Assembly: GCA_963991985.1 (NCBI GenBank)
Contig: CAXDRX010000003.1
Location: forward strand, 1-64,000
Length of the DNA stretch: 64,000 nt
Source of the DNA: MED-G17 sp963991985
GTDB lineage: Bacteria > Bacteroidota > Bacteroidia > NS11-12g > UBA9320
Reading direction: 5' to 3'
The position numbers were made by a program, and so were the translations under genes. Below are positions 42,397-50,925 of the stretch, one piece after another (position 1 is the first letter of the stretch; every line of letters starts with the position of its first letter). The notes under the pieces were generated by a model, which made no database searches, had not been told where the DNA came from, and worked only from the letters and a program-made list of their open reading frames with translations.

Positions 42397-43701
42397 CAAC
42401 TTGGTCATAAATGTTTTGTCGTGAATTTTATCTTCCCATTTTTCTTGTATAATTTTTTGGACCAATTGAGTGTTTTTATGCCCTTTGTGCAGCGCCTCCT
42501 TGTAAGGTTGGTTTGAAAAAGTCACCATCTCATACTGAGATTTAAACAAATTAGGGTATAAGGAACATATCTTGTGCTCAATTTTTTTCTGATAGAGAAA
42601 TTTTTCATCGCCAACCAAATCTCTCATTTCAAGGAAATTTTGCAAGGCCAAATCGGCAATAGCTTCTGCATTTGGTTTCCTTTCGTTTTGATACGCTTCA
42701 AACACCTTGTCCCAATCGGGCAAATATTTTTCCATCATATCATCTAAAATCACACAATCCTCAAATGAACTATTCATGCCTTGTCCATAAAATGGTACAA
42801 TCGCATGGCTTGCATCTCCCATCAAGGCTACCTTATCTTTTACCCATGGGAAACAACGGACAGTGACCAAGCTACTGGTAGGATTTTCTTTAAACTCTTT
42901 GGGCAGGTTGGGCATCAAATTCATTGCATCGGGAAAATAATGCGCAAAAAATTGTTGTATTTCTTGGTCTTCTTTTAAACCATTGAAACTTTCCTTGCCC
43001 TCAAATGGTAAAAATAAAGTACAGGTAAAAGTAAAGTCTGGATTGGGCAAGGCAATCAGCATAAATTCTCCCCTTGGCCATATGTGCAAAGATTTAAGAT
43101 CCATTTGGGGAGATCCATTTTTAGGTGGAATTGTCAATTCTTTATAACCATGTGGCAAATAGTCTTGAGAAAAATTAAACCTACCGGAGGTTTGCATGGC
43201 CATCCTCAATACGCTGAAGGCACCATCCGAACCGATAATCCTATCGTAAACCTCGGTTTTTTCGCCTAGATCTGTTGCAAAAGTGAGCTTCCCAGCTTGA
43301 AAGTCTATTGCAGAACATTTGTGCTCAAAATAGAAATGTACCTGGTTGAATTTTTCTGCCAAATTAACCAATTCAACATTGAGCAGTTTTCTCGAAATAG
43401 AGTTTATGTACTGCCCTTCTGTGCCATAGGGTTGGTATTTTAGCGCTCCATCCACTTCATGCATCATTCTGCCGTGCATGGGCAATGCATGACGGAGGAT
43501 TTCTTCTGCTACGCCTGCCCGATGCAAAGCTTTTATTCCTCGGGTACTTAGTGCCAAATTGATACTTCTTCCGGCACTCTGTTTAATTTTTCTCATGTCA
43601 GGACGGCGTTCATAGACATCCACCTGAAAACCTCGCTTAGCCAGAAAAACTGAAATAAGTGATCCCGCTAAGCCTGCACCAACTACCGCAATTTTTTCCA
43701 T
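42376..43701 (-). CDS. kmo: Kynurenine 3-monooxygenase
   Basis: A 441-residue FAD-dependent hydroxylase converting L-kynurenine to 3-hydroxykynurenine, a step from tryptophan toward quinolinate and NAD. It has the N-terminal FAD fold IAVVGAGLAGSLISVFLAK (4-22), the KMO marks GRSINLALSTRGIKAL and HGRMMHEVDG, and the second FAD motif ALMGDASHAIVPFYGQGMN. Like other bacterial forms, it ends in hydrophobic/basic residues without a clear membrane anchor. No other kynurenine-pathway gene is in the window. Its 3' end overlaps rdgB by 21 bases. Confidence 0.96.
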   Translation of the reverse strand: MEKIAVVGAGLAGSLISVFLAKRGFQVDVYERRPDMRKIKQSAGRSINLALSTRGIKALHRAGVAEEILRHALPMHGRMMHEVDGALKYQPYGTEGQYINSISRKLLNVELVNLAEKFNQVHFYFEHKCSAIDFQAGKLTFATDLGEKTEVYDRIIGSDGAFSVLRMAMQTSGRFNFSQDYLPHGYKELTIPPKNGSPQMDLKSLHIWPRGEFMLIALPNPDFTFTCTLFLPFEGKESFNGLKEDQEIQQFFAHYFPDAMNLMPNLPKEFKENPTSSLVTVRCFPWVKDKVALMGDASHAIVPFYGQGMNSSFEDCVILDDMMEKYLPDWDKVFEAYQNERKPNAEAIADLALQNFLEMRDLVGDEKFLYQKKIEHKICSLYPNLFKSQYEMVTFSNQPYKEALHKGHKNTQLVQKIIQEKWEDKIHDKTFMTKLLNDEIV

Positions 43702-43720
43702 ATTACAATCTTAAAGAATT

Positions 43721-43728
43721 TATTTTTG
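43721..43728 (+). promoter_or_regulatory. Probable -7 element for the diacylglycerol-kinase family gene
   Basis: TATTTTTG matches TAnnTTTG exactly and is followed after three bases (GGT) by GTG at 43732. A TTG at 43726, which would otherwise be the first start, lies within the element. Confidence 0.45.
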
Positions 43729-43731
43729 GGT

Positions 43732-44601
43732 GTGCTAAAACTTGCGCTAATAATTAATCCTGCCTCTGGCAAAGGTTTAACAGAAAAGAAAAAAAGACAG
43801 TTGTTTCTTTTTTTCAACGCTTTGCCCTTCTCCTATCAAGTATATTTTACAACAAAACCAAAGGATTACGAGGGAATTAAACAATTTTTAGATTCAGATC
43901 GTTTCAAAATCATTTCTGTTGTTGGAGGTGATGGTACTTTAAATGAGGTTATCAATTCAAAGATCGAAATTGAAAACTATTTGTGGCATCTCATTCCATG
44001 GGGAACTGGAAACGATTTGTCCCGAATGTTTGACAAATACAATTGGCAAGATGCCCTTCTTCACAAAGTTGAAAAAACAGTTGATTATTGGTTAATTGAC
44101 GATGTTTTATTTATTAATGCACTTGGTTTTGGTTTTGATGGAGCAGTGGCATCAGATACGCATCAGGATTTTATTTTCCCTTGGCCAAACGCTTGGAAAT
44201 ACCATTTGTCTATTTTGAAAAATATTTTTGGGTACAAAGAGTTTAAGGTGGTTCTGCACTCTGAAAACCAAAAGTTGTATAGCGGAACCGCTTTTATGAT
44301 TACCTTGGCAAATGGTGCTTTCTTTGGCAATGGTTTTCATATTGCACCAAGTGCTGAAATCGACGATAAAATTTTGGATATCTATGTGATTGAGAAAATA
44401 AGCACTCTCAGAAGAATTCTGAACCTCCTCAAAGCACGGCAAGGAAAACACACCAGACTATCCGAAGTAAAGCTTTTTCGAAAAGAAAACGTCCTTATGA
44501 GTTTTAGTTCAAATGTTTTGGGTCAAAAAGATGGTGAGCTTTTTTCGTCCAGCGGTTCTTCGGTTCAATACGGTGGACAAATTTGTTTTCTGACGAACTA
44601 G
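43732..44601 (+). CDS. Diacylglycerol kinase family lipid kinase (DagK/YegS-like)
   Basis: A 289-residue cytoplasmic or membrane-associated lipid kinase. It has the N-terminal LIINPASGKG, the nucleotide motif SVVGGDGTLNEVINS and HLIPWGTGNDLSRMF, then the beta-rich C-terminal domain with FINALGFGFDGAV and NGAFFGNGFHIAPSAEIDD. The family phosphorylates diacylglycerol or related lipids; the substrate here is not fixed. The start is either GTG 43732 or TTG 43726; a promoter element favours the former. It is convergent with dnaG. Confidence 0.9.
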   Translation: MLKLALIINPASGKGLTEKKKRQLFLFFNALPFSYQVYFTTKPKDYEGIKQFLDSDRFKIISVVGGDGTLNEVINSKIEIENYLWHLIPWGTGNDLSRMFDKYNWQDALLHKVEKTVDYWLIDDVLFINALGFGFDGAVASDTHQDFIFPWPNAWKYHLSILKNIFGYKEFKVVLHSENQKLYSGTAFMITLANGAFFGNGFHIAPSAEIDDKILDIYVIEKISTLRRILNLLKARQGKHTRLSEVKLFRKENVLMSFSSNVLGQKDGELFSSSGSSVQYGGQICFLTN

Positions 44602-44611
44602 AGCCAAAATT

Positions 44612-46579
44612 TCAGTCAAAATCAGGCACGACAACAATACCATAGTCTTTGGCAAACTTTTCTTGCAAACTAGACAAATTTCGGTCTATTAAGAGATACT
44701 TTTCTATTTCGTCTTCTTCGGATGCATTTTCAAGATTTTTCTGATTTTCAAGCTTTATTCTTTGTAATTTGGACCACTTGAAATAATACAAAGAATTGTT
44801 TACATCTGAAAGATAATTTTCTTCCGGAACTCTTACTTTTTTTTCTGCAAAGTCCCACCAAAAATTGGATATCTTATGAAACTCTTTATTTGCCAATTTG
44901 TCAGAAACATATTGACTAATTTCAATATCTGGGTGATGAACAAAAAATTGGTCATCCCAAGTATCTTTATTTTTAATTTTCTCTAATATAATCAAGTAAA
45001 TTTTTTTTAATAAAGGAAGCTCAAATTGAAAATCTTCTTCTTCCAAATCTTTTTTGACAAATTGCGCAACCGAAATATTGTTTTCCATATCGTAAGGCAT
45101 AGCACCATAATAAATAAGCGTAGACATAAGATAGTCTTCTTGTGCAAATCTTTTCTCTTTTGTGGATTCTATGGCACTTTGTTGTACCTCTACTAACGAA
45201 TCTTCTTTATCGAGTCCAACACCATTTATATTTTCACGAAGCTTTAGTTCTCGTGATCTAAACTTCCTAATTTGTTGAGCAATCATCTGCTCCTCTAAAT
45301 TCATTTGGTTGGAAAGTTCGTGGGCAAAAACACCCCTTGTCACCAAATCATTTATTTTGGCAATGCTCTGCAACAAATCCGTAATAAGCTTTGCACGATG
45401 AATGGGGTCCTTGGTATCTTTAGCATACTTTTTCTTTTTGTAAGCTAGCCAAGTAAGCGTGTTGTTGGCCAAATAATTTTCAAAACCAGAAAAGCCCAAC
45501 TCCTTACACAATGAATCTGGATCTTCCTCAATGGGAAGTTCTACCACTCTTGGGTTACAATCATTTTCCAAAATAATATCAATGGCCCTGTAGGCTGCTT
45601 TTGTTCCCGCATTGTCTCCATCGTAAAGCAGGTTTATGTTTTTGGTAAATCGTCTTAGTTGGGTTATTTGTTGTTTTGTGATCGAAGTACCTGCTGAGGC
45701 CACCACGTTTTTAAAGCCATTTTGATGCAACATGATTACATCCATGTATCCCTCTACCAAATAGCATTCATCCTTTTGCTTAATAAATTGTTTGGCCAAG
45801 TGAAGTCCAAACAAAAGTTTGCTTTTGTCATAAATAGGAGTGTCAGGAGAATTCAAATACTTCGGCTCCTTGTCGTTAGGGATAATAATTCTACCACCAA
45901 AACCAACAACACGACCAGCCACATTGGAGATAGGAAAAATCAACCTGTTTCTAAATACATCAAAATAGCTGCTTTCCTTGTCTTGATCATGGGCATTCTC
46001 ATTTCTTTTTTTGATTAGACCTGCTTTTTGAAAAATATCGAGATTATAAGCTCCTTTTTTAACGAGATTAACCAATATTTCCCATCCTTTGGGAGCAAAG
46101 CCCAATCCAAAAGTATCCATGGTTTTTTTTAATAGACCACGCTCTTCAAAATAAGCCAAGGCTACCTTTGCTTCGGTATTTTCTTGATACAGTTGTTTGT
46201 TGAAATTTTTTTGGGCAAACTGAACAGCCAACTCGATGCCCTCTTTTTCTTGAGCCAACTCTGCAAGGGCATCAGCATCTTTATTGACGTCTTCCTCAAT
46301 AGGAATGTTATAACGTTGAGCCAAACTTTTTAAAGCCTCAGGATAGGACATACCCTCATGCTCCATGATAAAATTTACTGCGTTTCCTGCCTTTCCACAA
46401 CCAAAACATTTGAATATGCCTTTGCTTGGAGAAACAGAAAATGATGGTGTTTTTTCACCATGAAAAGGGCACAATCCTTTTAGGCCAGCTCCTGCTTTTT
46501 TTAGGGTCATGTACTCCCCTACCACTTCCTCAATATGAGCAGCATCTAAGATCTCCTGTATGGTGTGTTCTGCAATCAA
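44612..46579 (-). CDS. dnaG: DNA primase
   Basis: A 655-residue primase that makes RNA primers for chromosome replication. The N-terminal zinc-binding domain has Cys37, His40, Cys58 and Cys61 (CPFH ... CFGC). The RNA-polymerase/Toprim core includes GFGGRIIIP, YLVEGYMDVIMLHQNG and the metal-binding LLYDGDNAGTKAA. A long, less conserved C-terminal helical region should bind the DnaB helicase. The start is a TTG at 46579, giving the family's usual N-terminus (AEHTIQEILDAAHIEEVVGEY); no ATG precedes the conserved part. Confidence 0.97.
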   Translation of the reverse strand: MIAEHTIQEILDAAHIEEVVGEYMTLKKAGAGLKGLCPFHGEKTPSFSVSPSKGIFKCFGCGKAGNAVNFIMEHEGMSYPEALKSLAQRYNIPIEEDVNKDADALAELAQEKEGIELAVQFAQKNFNKQLYQENTEAKVALAYFEERGLLKKTMDTFGLGFAPKGWEILVNLVKKGAYNLDIFQKAGLIKKRNENAHDQDKESSYFDVFRNRLIFPISNVAGRVVGFGGRIIIPNDKEPKYLNSPDTPIYDKSKLLFGLHLAKQFIKQKDECYLVEGYMDVIMLHQNGFKNVVASAGTSITKQQITQLRRFTKNINLLYDGDNAGTKAAYRAIDIILENDCNPRVVELPIEEDPDSLCKELGFSGFENYLANNTLTWLAYKKKKYAKDTKDPIHRAKLITDLLQSIAKINDLVTRGVFAHELSNQMNLEEQMIAQQIRKFRSRELKLRENINGVGLDKEDSLVEVQQSAIESTKEKRFAQEDYLMSTLIYYGAMPYDMENNISVAQFVKKDLEEEDFQFELPLLKKIYLIILEKIKNKDTWDDQFFVHHPDIEISQYVSDKLANKEFHKISNFWWDFAEKKVRVPEENYLSDVNNSLYYFKWSKLQRIKLENQKNLENASEEDEIEKYLLIDRNLSSLQEKFAKDYGIVVVPDFD

Positions 46580-46604
46580 TAAGTCAATATTAGGATTTGT
46601 AGCA

Positions 46605-46612
46605 TAAATTTG
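46605..46612 (+). promoter_or_regulatory. Probable -7 element for the amidohydrolase operon
   Basis: TAAATTTG matches TAnnTTTG exactly, seven bases before the ATG at 46620, in the 40-base gap between divergent dnaG and the amidohydrolase. Confidence 0.5.
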
Positions 46613-46619
46613 AGCAATA

Positions 46620-47819
46620 ATGGATGTGAAAATTCAAGAAAGTATTCGAAAGGTAATACAAAATCATTTCTCAGAAATGCAAAATATCCGGCGCCAAATT
46701 CATCAAAATCCAGAATTGAGCTTCGAGGAATTTGAGACAGCCCGCTTTATAGAAAAACAGCTTACCATACTTGGATTGTCATCAACAAGAATGGCAAAAA
46801 CAGGTGTTGTAGGCTATTTGGGCGATGCCAAAAAAGGGAAAACACTTGCCTTACGAGCGGATATTGATGCACTGCCTATTCACGAAAAAAACAATACGGA
46901 ATATGTCTCCAAAAATAAAGGGGTAATGCATGCCTGCGGTCATGACGTTCATACCACTTGGCTATTGGGAGCTTTAAAAGCACTTAAAGCAATTGAAAAT
47001 CACCTTAGCGGTCAAATCAAATTTATTTTTCAGCCTGGAGAAGAGAAAATACCGGGAGGTGCGAGTCTACTTATCCAAGAAGGCGTTTTGAACGATGTTG
47101 ATTTTATCCTTGGGCAGCACACTATGCCCCTCTTGGATGTTGGTCATTTTGGATTTCGATCTGGCCTGTACATGGCCAGCGCAGACGAAATTTATATTCG
47201 TATCCATGGCAAAGGTGGACATGGGGCGCACCCAAATTCGCTTGTAGATCCTGTAACATGTATGGCACAAATCATCAATGCCTTGCAGCAAGTAGTGAGT
47301 AGAAAAGCAAAACCATCGATTCCAAGTGTTCTTTCTTTTGGGAAGGTAATAGCAGATGGAGCCACCAATATCGTTCCGGATAGTGTAGAAATGATAGGAA
47401 CATTCAGGACCTACGATGAAGCGTGGCGTTTTGAGGCCCACAATTGGATCAAAAAAATTGCGGCCAATACTGCTGTGGCTTTGGGATGTGAAACAGAAAT
47501 TGAAATCAAAGTAGGCTATCCATTTTTGGAGAACAATACATCAATGAATGAGCTAGTGAAAAAAAATGCCAAAGCATGGTACCCCCAAAATCAAATTCAT
47601 GATTTGGAATTGTGGCCAGCCGGTGAAGACTTTTCTTTTTATGCACAAGAAATTCCTGCCGTATTTTATCGTTGTGGAATAAGAAACATTGAAAAAGGGA
47701 TAACGAGTCATCTCCATACACCAACGTTTGACATCGACGAAAAGGCCTTGGTCAATGGCGCAGAAATGATGGCATGGCAAGCATACAAACTGCTTCAAGA
47801 AAATGAAAAAATCCAATAA
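46620..47819 (+). CDS. M20D-family amidohydrolase
   Basis: A 399-residue zinc-type amidohydrolase of the N-acyl-amino-acid / indole-acetyl-amino-acid hydrolase group. The core has LALRADIDALPIHEKN (76-91), the metal ligands in HACGHDVH (104-111, with Cys106 as the bridging ligand typical of M20D), catalytic/metal glutamates in FQPGEE (137-142) and GGHGAHPNSLVDPV in the lid domain. There is no signal peptide, so it acts in the cytoplasm. The substrate is unknown. It overlaps the yraN gene by 17 bases. Confidence 0.93.
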   Translation: MDVKIQESIRKVIQNHFSEMQNIRRQIHQNPELSFEEFETARFIEKQLTILGLSSTRMAKTGVVGYLGDAKKGKTLALRADIDALPIHEKNNTEYVSKNKGVMHACGHDVHTTWLLGALKALKAIENHLSGQIKFIFQPGEEKIPGGASLLIQEGVLNDVDFILGQHTMPLLDVGHFGFRSGLYMASADEIYIRIHGKGGHGAHPNSLVDPVTCMAQIINALQQVVSRKAKPSIPSVLSFGKVIADGATNIVPDSVEMIGTFRTYDEAWRFEAHNWIKKIAANTAVALGCETEIEIKVGYPFLENNTSMNELVKKNAKAWYPQNQIHDLELWPAGEDFSFYAQEIPAVFYRCGIRNIEKGITSHLHTPTFDIDEKALVNGAEMMAWQAYKLLQENEKIQ

Positions 47820-48162
47820 AATTTTGGGTGAAATGGGTGAGCAATTGGCTGTCCTATTTTTAAAAAAAAACGGATACCATGTGGTCGCACAAAATTGGAG
47901 AACTAAGCATTTGGAAATTGATATTGTTGCCAAAACAAAGGATTTGCTCATTTTCGTAGAAGTAAAGACAAGATCAAACAATCGCTTTGTGCTGCCCGAA
48001 GAAGCTGTGGACCAACGAAAAGAAGACAAACTAAAATTGGCAGCCGAAGCTTACGTGGAACAAAATGAATATATGGGAGAAATTCGGTTTGATATTATTG
48101 CCATCATTAAAAATAAAAATGAGCATAAAATCACACATTTTAAAGACGCCTTTTGGCTTTAA
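47803..48162 (+). CDS. YraN/UPF0102 family nuclease-fold protein
   Basis: A 119-residue protein of the UPF0102 family with a PD-(D/E)XK endonuclease-like fold: LGEMGEQLAVLFLKKNGY (helix), the acidic residue in LEIDIVAKTKD and the FVEVKTRS motif (about 49-56). The role in bacteria is not settled; links to DNA repair or recombination have been proposed. It overlaps the amidohydrolase end by 17 bases and is followed by the permease gene after 12 bases. Confidence 0.92.
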   Translation: MKKSNKILGEMGEQLAVLFLKKNGYHVVAQNWRTKHLEIDIVAKTKDLLIFVEVKTRSNNRFVLPEEAVDQRKEDKLKLAAEAYVEQNEYMGEIRFDIIAIIKNKNEHKITHFKDAFWL

Positions 48163-48174
48163 GAACTGGAGCAA

Positions 48175-49386
48175 ATGAACCTGAGCAACCTTATTGCCTT
48201 TCGATATCTTTTCTCAAAAAAACGCACCCATGCGATCAACTTAATTTCTGCCATTTCTATGTTTGGATTCGGCGTTGGCGCTTTCGCGATAATCATTGTT
48301 TTAAGTACCATGAATGGATTTGAATCTTTGGTTTCACAGATGGTCAATCATTTTGATGCAGAATTAAAAATTAGCCACAAGGAAAAAAAGCTTTTTGATC
48401 TAAGCAGTCAACAATGGAATGAAATAAAAAGTTGTGAAGGTGTGCAATTCTATACTCCTGTTATAGAAGACAAGGCGGTTGTCGTTTATCAAAACAAACA
48501 AGAAATCATTCATCTAAAAGGAGTAAGTCAAGAGTTCCTTTCCAAAAGAGGTTTTGATTCTTCTCTTTTTGTAGGAAGTTCAAAGCTTCATAAAGATAGC
48601 TTTCATCTGGCCTTATTTGGCTCTGGCATAGCAAACTCATTGGGTATTCCCATCAACAGAGAATACCAAAATATTTCTTTTTATGTGCCAAAAGCAGGAG
48701 GAAGATATCAATCCTTCAACCCTATGAAAAGTCTGAATCAAATGAATCTTCTTGTCGGAGGGATTTTTCAAATTCATCCTGAAATAGACAATGAATATGT
48801 GTTGTGCAACTTAGCACAAGCACGGGTCTTTTTTGACCACCCTTCCGCTGTAAGTTCCATAGAATTGATGATGAATAATCCCAGTGGGATATCGAAAGTT
48901 CAAAAAGATCTTAGGAACATTTTGGGGGACAAATTCTTGGTAGAAACAAGGAAAGAACAAAATAGAAGTTTGTATAAAATATTTAAGTCTGAAAAATGGA
49001 TTTCTTTTTCAATATTATTTTTCATTTTACTTATCGCTGGCTTTAATTTAATTGGGAATTTAAGCATGTTGGTGCTTGAAAAAAAACAAGACATGGCACT
49101 TCTTAAAAGTTTGGGAATGAGCAATAAAAACATACAACTGGTTTTCCTAAAGGAGGGATTTTTGGTTGCCCTAATTGGAGGTGTTGGCGGTTTGATACTC
49201 GGGATTGCCCTGTTGGCAATTCACCAAGAATTTGGTCTTCTTAAATTAGAGGGAGCTGTTGTTGATTTCTATCCAGTAAAAGTGCTTTGGAAAGATGTTG
49301 CAATAATTCTTGTTGGCAATATTTTTCTAGGGTTTTTGCTTTCTGTTTATCCAAGTAATAGAGCGCCAAAAATTGCAGAATTTTAG
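48175..49386 (+). CDS. LolC/LolE-type ABC transporter permease (FtsX-like)
   Basis: A 403-residue inner-membrane protein with four membrane segments (about 22-45, 277-300, 320-345, 375-395) and a large periplasmic domain between the first two. The N-terminus LIAFRYLFSKKRTHAINLIS and the C-terminal FtsX domain (ILLIAGFNLIGNLSMLV, KKQDMALLKSLGMSNKNIQL) are typical of LolC/E, which extract lipoproteins for transfer to the outer membrane. No LolD ATPase is adjacent. Ten bases separate it from pth. Confidence 0.9.
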   Translation: MNLSNLIAFRYLFSKKRTHAINLISAISMFGFGVGAFAIIIVLSTMNGFESLVSQMVNHFDAELKISHKEKKLFDLSSQQWNEIKSCEGVQFYTPVIEDKAVVVYQNKQEIIHLKGVSQEFLSKRGFDSSLFVGSSKLHKDSFHLALFGSGIANSLGIPINREYQNISFYVPKAGGRYQSFNPMKSLNQMNLLVGGIFQIHPEIDNEYVLCNLAQARVFFDHPSAVSSIELMMNNPSGISKVQKDLRNILGDKFLVETRKEQNRSLYKIFKSEKWISFSILFFILLIAGFNLIGNLSMLVLEKKQDMALLKSLGMSNKNIQLVFLKEGFLVALIGGVGGLILGIALLAIHQEFGLLKLEGAVVDFYPVKVLWKDVAIILVGNIFLGFLLSVYPSNRAPKIAEF

Positions 49387-49395
49387 ATAATTTTT

Positions 49396-49953
49396 ATGAA
49401 GTATTTAATTTGTGGATTGGGCAATATCGGGCAGGAATACCAAGGAACCCGACACAATATTGGTTTTGATGTTTTAGATCAATTTGCTTTGATGAAAAAA
49501 TTTGCTTTCAAATCGGGCAGATATGGAGATCTACTGAAACTACGATTTAAAGGAAAATCAATACTTTTTCTCAAGCCCAATACTTATATGAATTTGAGCG
49601 GAAAAGCAGTGAAATATTGGTTGAACAAAGAAAAAATAATGGAGAAAAATTGTCTTATTTTAACAGATGATTTGAATCTACCTTTTGGAAATATAAGACT
49701 GAAAGGGAAAGGTGGACACGGAGGTCATAATGGACTAAAAAGCATTGCAGAAGAACTGAAAACAGATCAATATCCAAGACTTAGGATTGGCGTAGGAGCC
49801 GACTTTGTCCAGGGAAAGCAAGTTGAACATGTTTTGGGGAGATTCTCAGAGGCAGAAAATAAAAAGCTCGGTGAGATCAAAGAAAAAAGTATTGAATGTA
49901 TTTTGTCTTTTGTAAGTATTGGACTGGATCGAAGTATGAATGTGTTTAATTAA
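49396..49953 (+). CDS. pth: Peptidyl-tRNA hydrolase
   Basis: A 185-residue enzyme that frees tRNA from peptidyl-tRNA dropped by ribosomes. It has LICGLGNIGQEYQGTRHNIGF with the catalytic His20 and Asn10, LKPNTYMNLSG (about 55-65), the DDLNLPFG motif with the conserved Asp, and GGHGGHNGLKSI. Length is normal. Its last four bases overlap the convergent oxyR gene. Confidence 0.98.
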   Translation: MKYLICGLGNIGQEYQGTRHNIGFDVLDQFALMKKFAFKSGRYGDLLKLRFKGKSILFLKPNTYMNLSGKAVKYWLNKEKIMEKNCLILTDDLNLPFGNIRLKGKGGHGGHNGLKSIAEELKTDQYPRLRIGVGADFVQGKQVEHVLGRFSEAENKKLGEIKEKSIECILSFVSIGLDRSMNVFN

Positions 49954-50876
49954 GACAAACGAAGACCTAAAACATCATATTGCTTTGGATTTTTCATATG
50001 GTTGGGCATGTCGGCTTTTATTTGTTCTATCACTTCAAGTAAAATTCCCTTCTTCAAACCGTTTTTTGAACGAACTAGGCTTACCTCTCTAGCCGGGCTG
50101 GGTTCAGAAAAAAAATATAGCCTTTCTCTTTTTTCCTTATCCAACCTCCTTGTTGCTAGGTCTGGCAATATTGTTTTGCCACCAAAATCATCAATCAAAT
50201 GAATCAAAGTTTCCATGCTTCCAGCATTGTATTTAATGTTCAAGAGATTCTTTTGTGGTCCGGTACAATAATCCATTATCTGATTCCGCAAACAATGACC
50301 CTCCTCCAAAAGCCATAGATCGGCACAGCTAATATCTTTTAAATTTGGCTCAAGTTCAAACGCACAATCAGGGTGGGCATAAATTATAAATTCTTCATAA
50401 AATATAGGTGAAATTTCTAGTTCTAAATCAAGCAGCGGGGTAACCATTAGTGCCAAATCCAAATCTCCCTTTTTCAATTGATCAATGAGGATTTCTGTTT
50501 TGGCTTCTTCCATATTCAATTGGAAGTCGGGAAATGTATGATTGACAATTTTTACCAACTTTGGGACCATGTAGGGAGCCAATGTGGGGATAACACCTAT
50601 GTTAAGTTTTTTACGCACTTTTTTACCAACTACTTTATTTTCAAGCTCTTCTACAGCTTCTAAAATTTTATAGGCATGCAATAACAAGTCCCTACCATCA
50701 TCGGTAAATTCCACCGGCTTCACATTTCGAACATAAATCTTAAATCCCAGTTCCATTTCCAAATTTTTCAAAGCAGTGCTTATGGCCGGTTGTGAAATTC
50801 CTGAGAATTTTGCTGCCTCAGTAAAACTTTTTTTTTGATAAAGCGCCACCAAATACTTTAAATTTTGAATATTCAT
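49950..50876 (-). CDS. oxyR: LysR-family peroxide sensor OxyR
   Basis: A 308-residue transcription regulator. The N-terminal winged helix-turn-helix (1-60, with SFTEAAKFSGISQPAISTAL) binds DNA. The C-terminal sensor domain contains LLEEGHCLRNQIMDYC, where Cys195 and Cys204 are spaced like the Cys199-Cys208 redox pair of E. coli OxyR. This supports a hydrogen-peroxide sensor that switches on catalase and peroxidase genes. None of those targets is in the window. Confidence 0.94.
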   Translation of the reverse strand: MNIQNLKYLVALYQKKSFTEAAKFSGISQPAISTALKNLEMELGFKIYVRNVKPVEFTDDGRDLLLHAYKILEAVEELENKVVGKKVRKKLNIGVIPTLAPYMVPKLVKIVNHTFPDFQLNMEEAKTEILIDQLKKGDLDLALMVTPLLDLELEISPIFYEEFIIYAHPDCAFELEPNLKDISCADLWLLEEGHCLRNQIMDYCTGPQKNLLNIKYNAGSMETLIHLIDDFGGKTILPDLATRRLDKEKRERLYFFSEPSPAREVSLVRSKNGLKKGILLEVIEQIKADMPNHMKNPKQYDVLGLRLS

Positions 50877-50892
50877 ATAAAAATATATTATG

Positions 50893-50900
50893 CAAATATA
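50893..50900 (-). promoter_or_regulatory. Probable oxyR promoter -7 element
   Basis: The minus strand reads TATATTTG, an exact TAnnTTTG match, 16 bases before the oxyR ATG, in the 49-base gap between pepP and oxyR. Confidence 0.5.
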
Positions 50901-50925
50901 TGTTTACAATAATCCAAATTTATTA

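Noticed and set aside
47803..48162. YraN-like nuclease-fold protein as a restriction enzyme
   Set aside because: It belongs to the widely conserved UPF0102 family, has no methyltransferase partner and is embedded in housekeeping genes.
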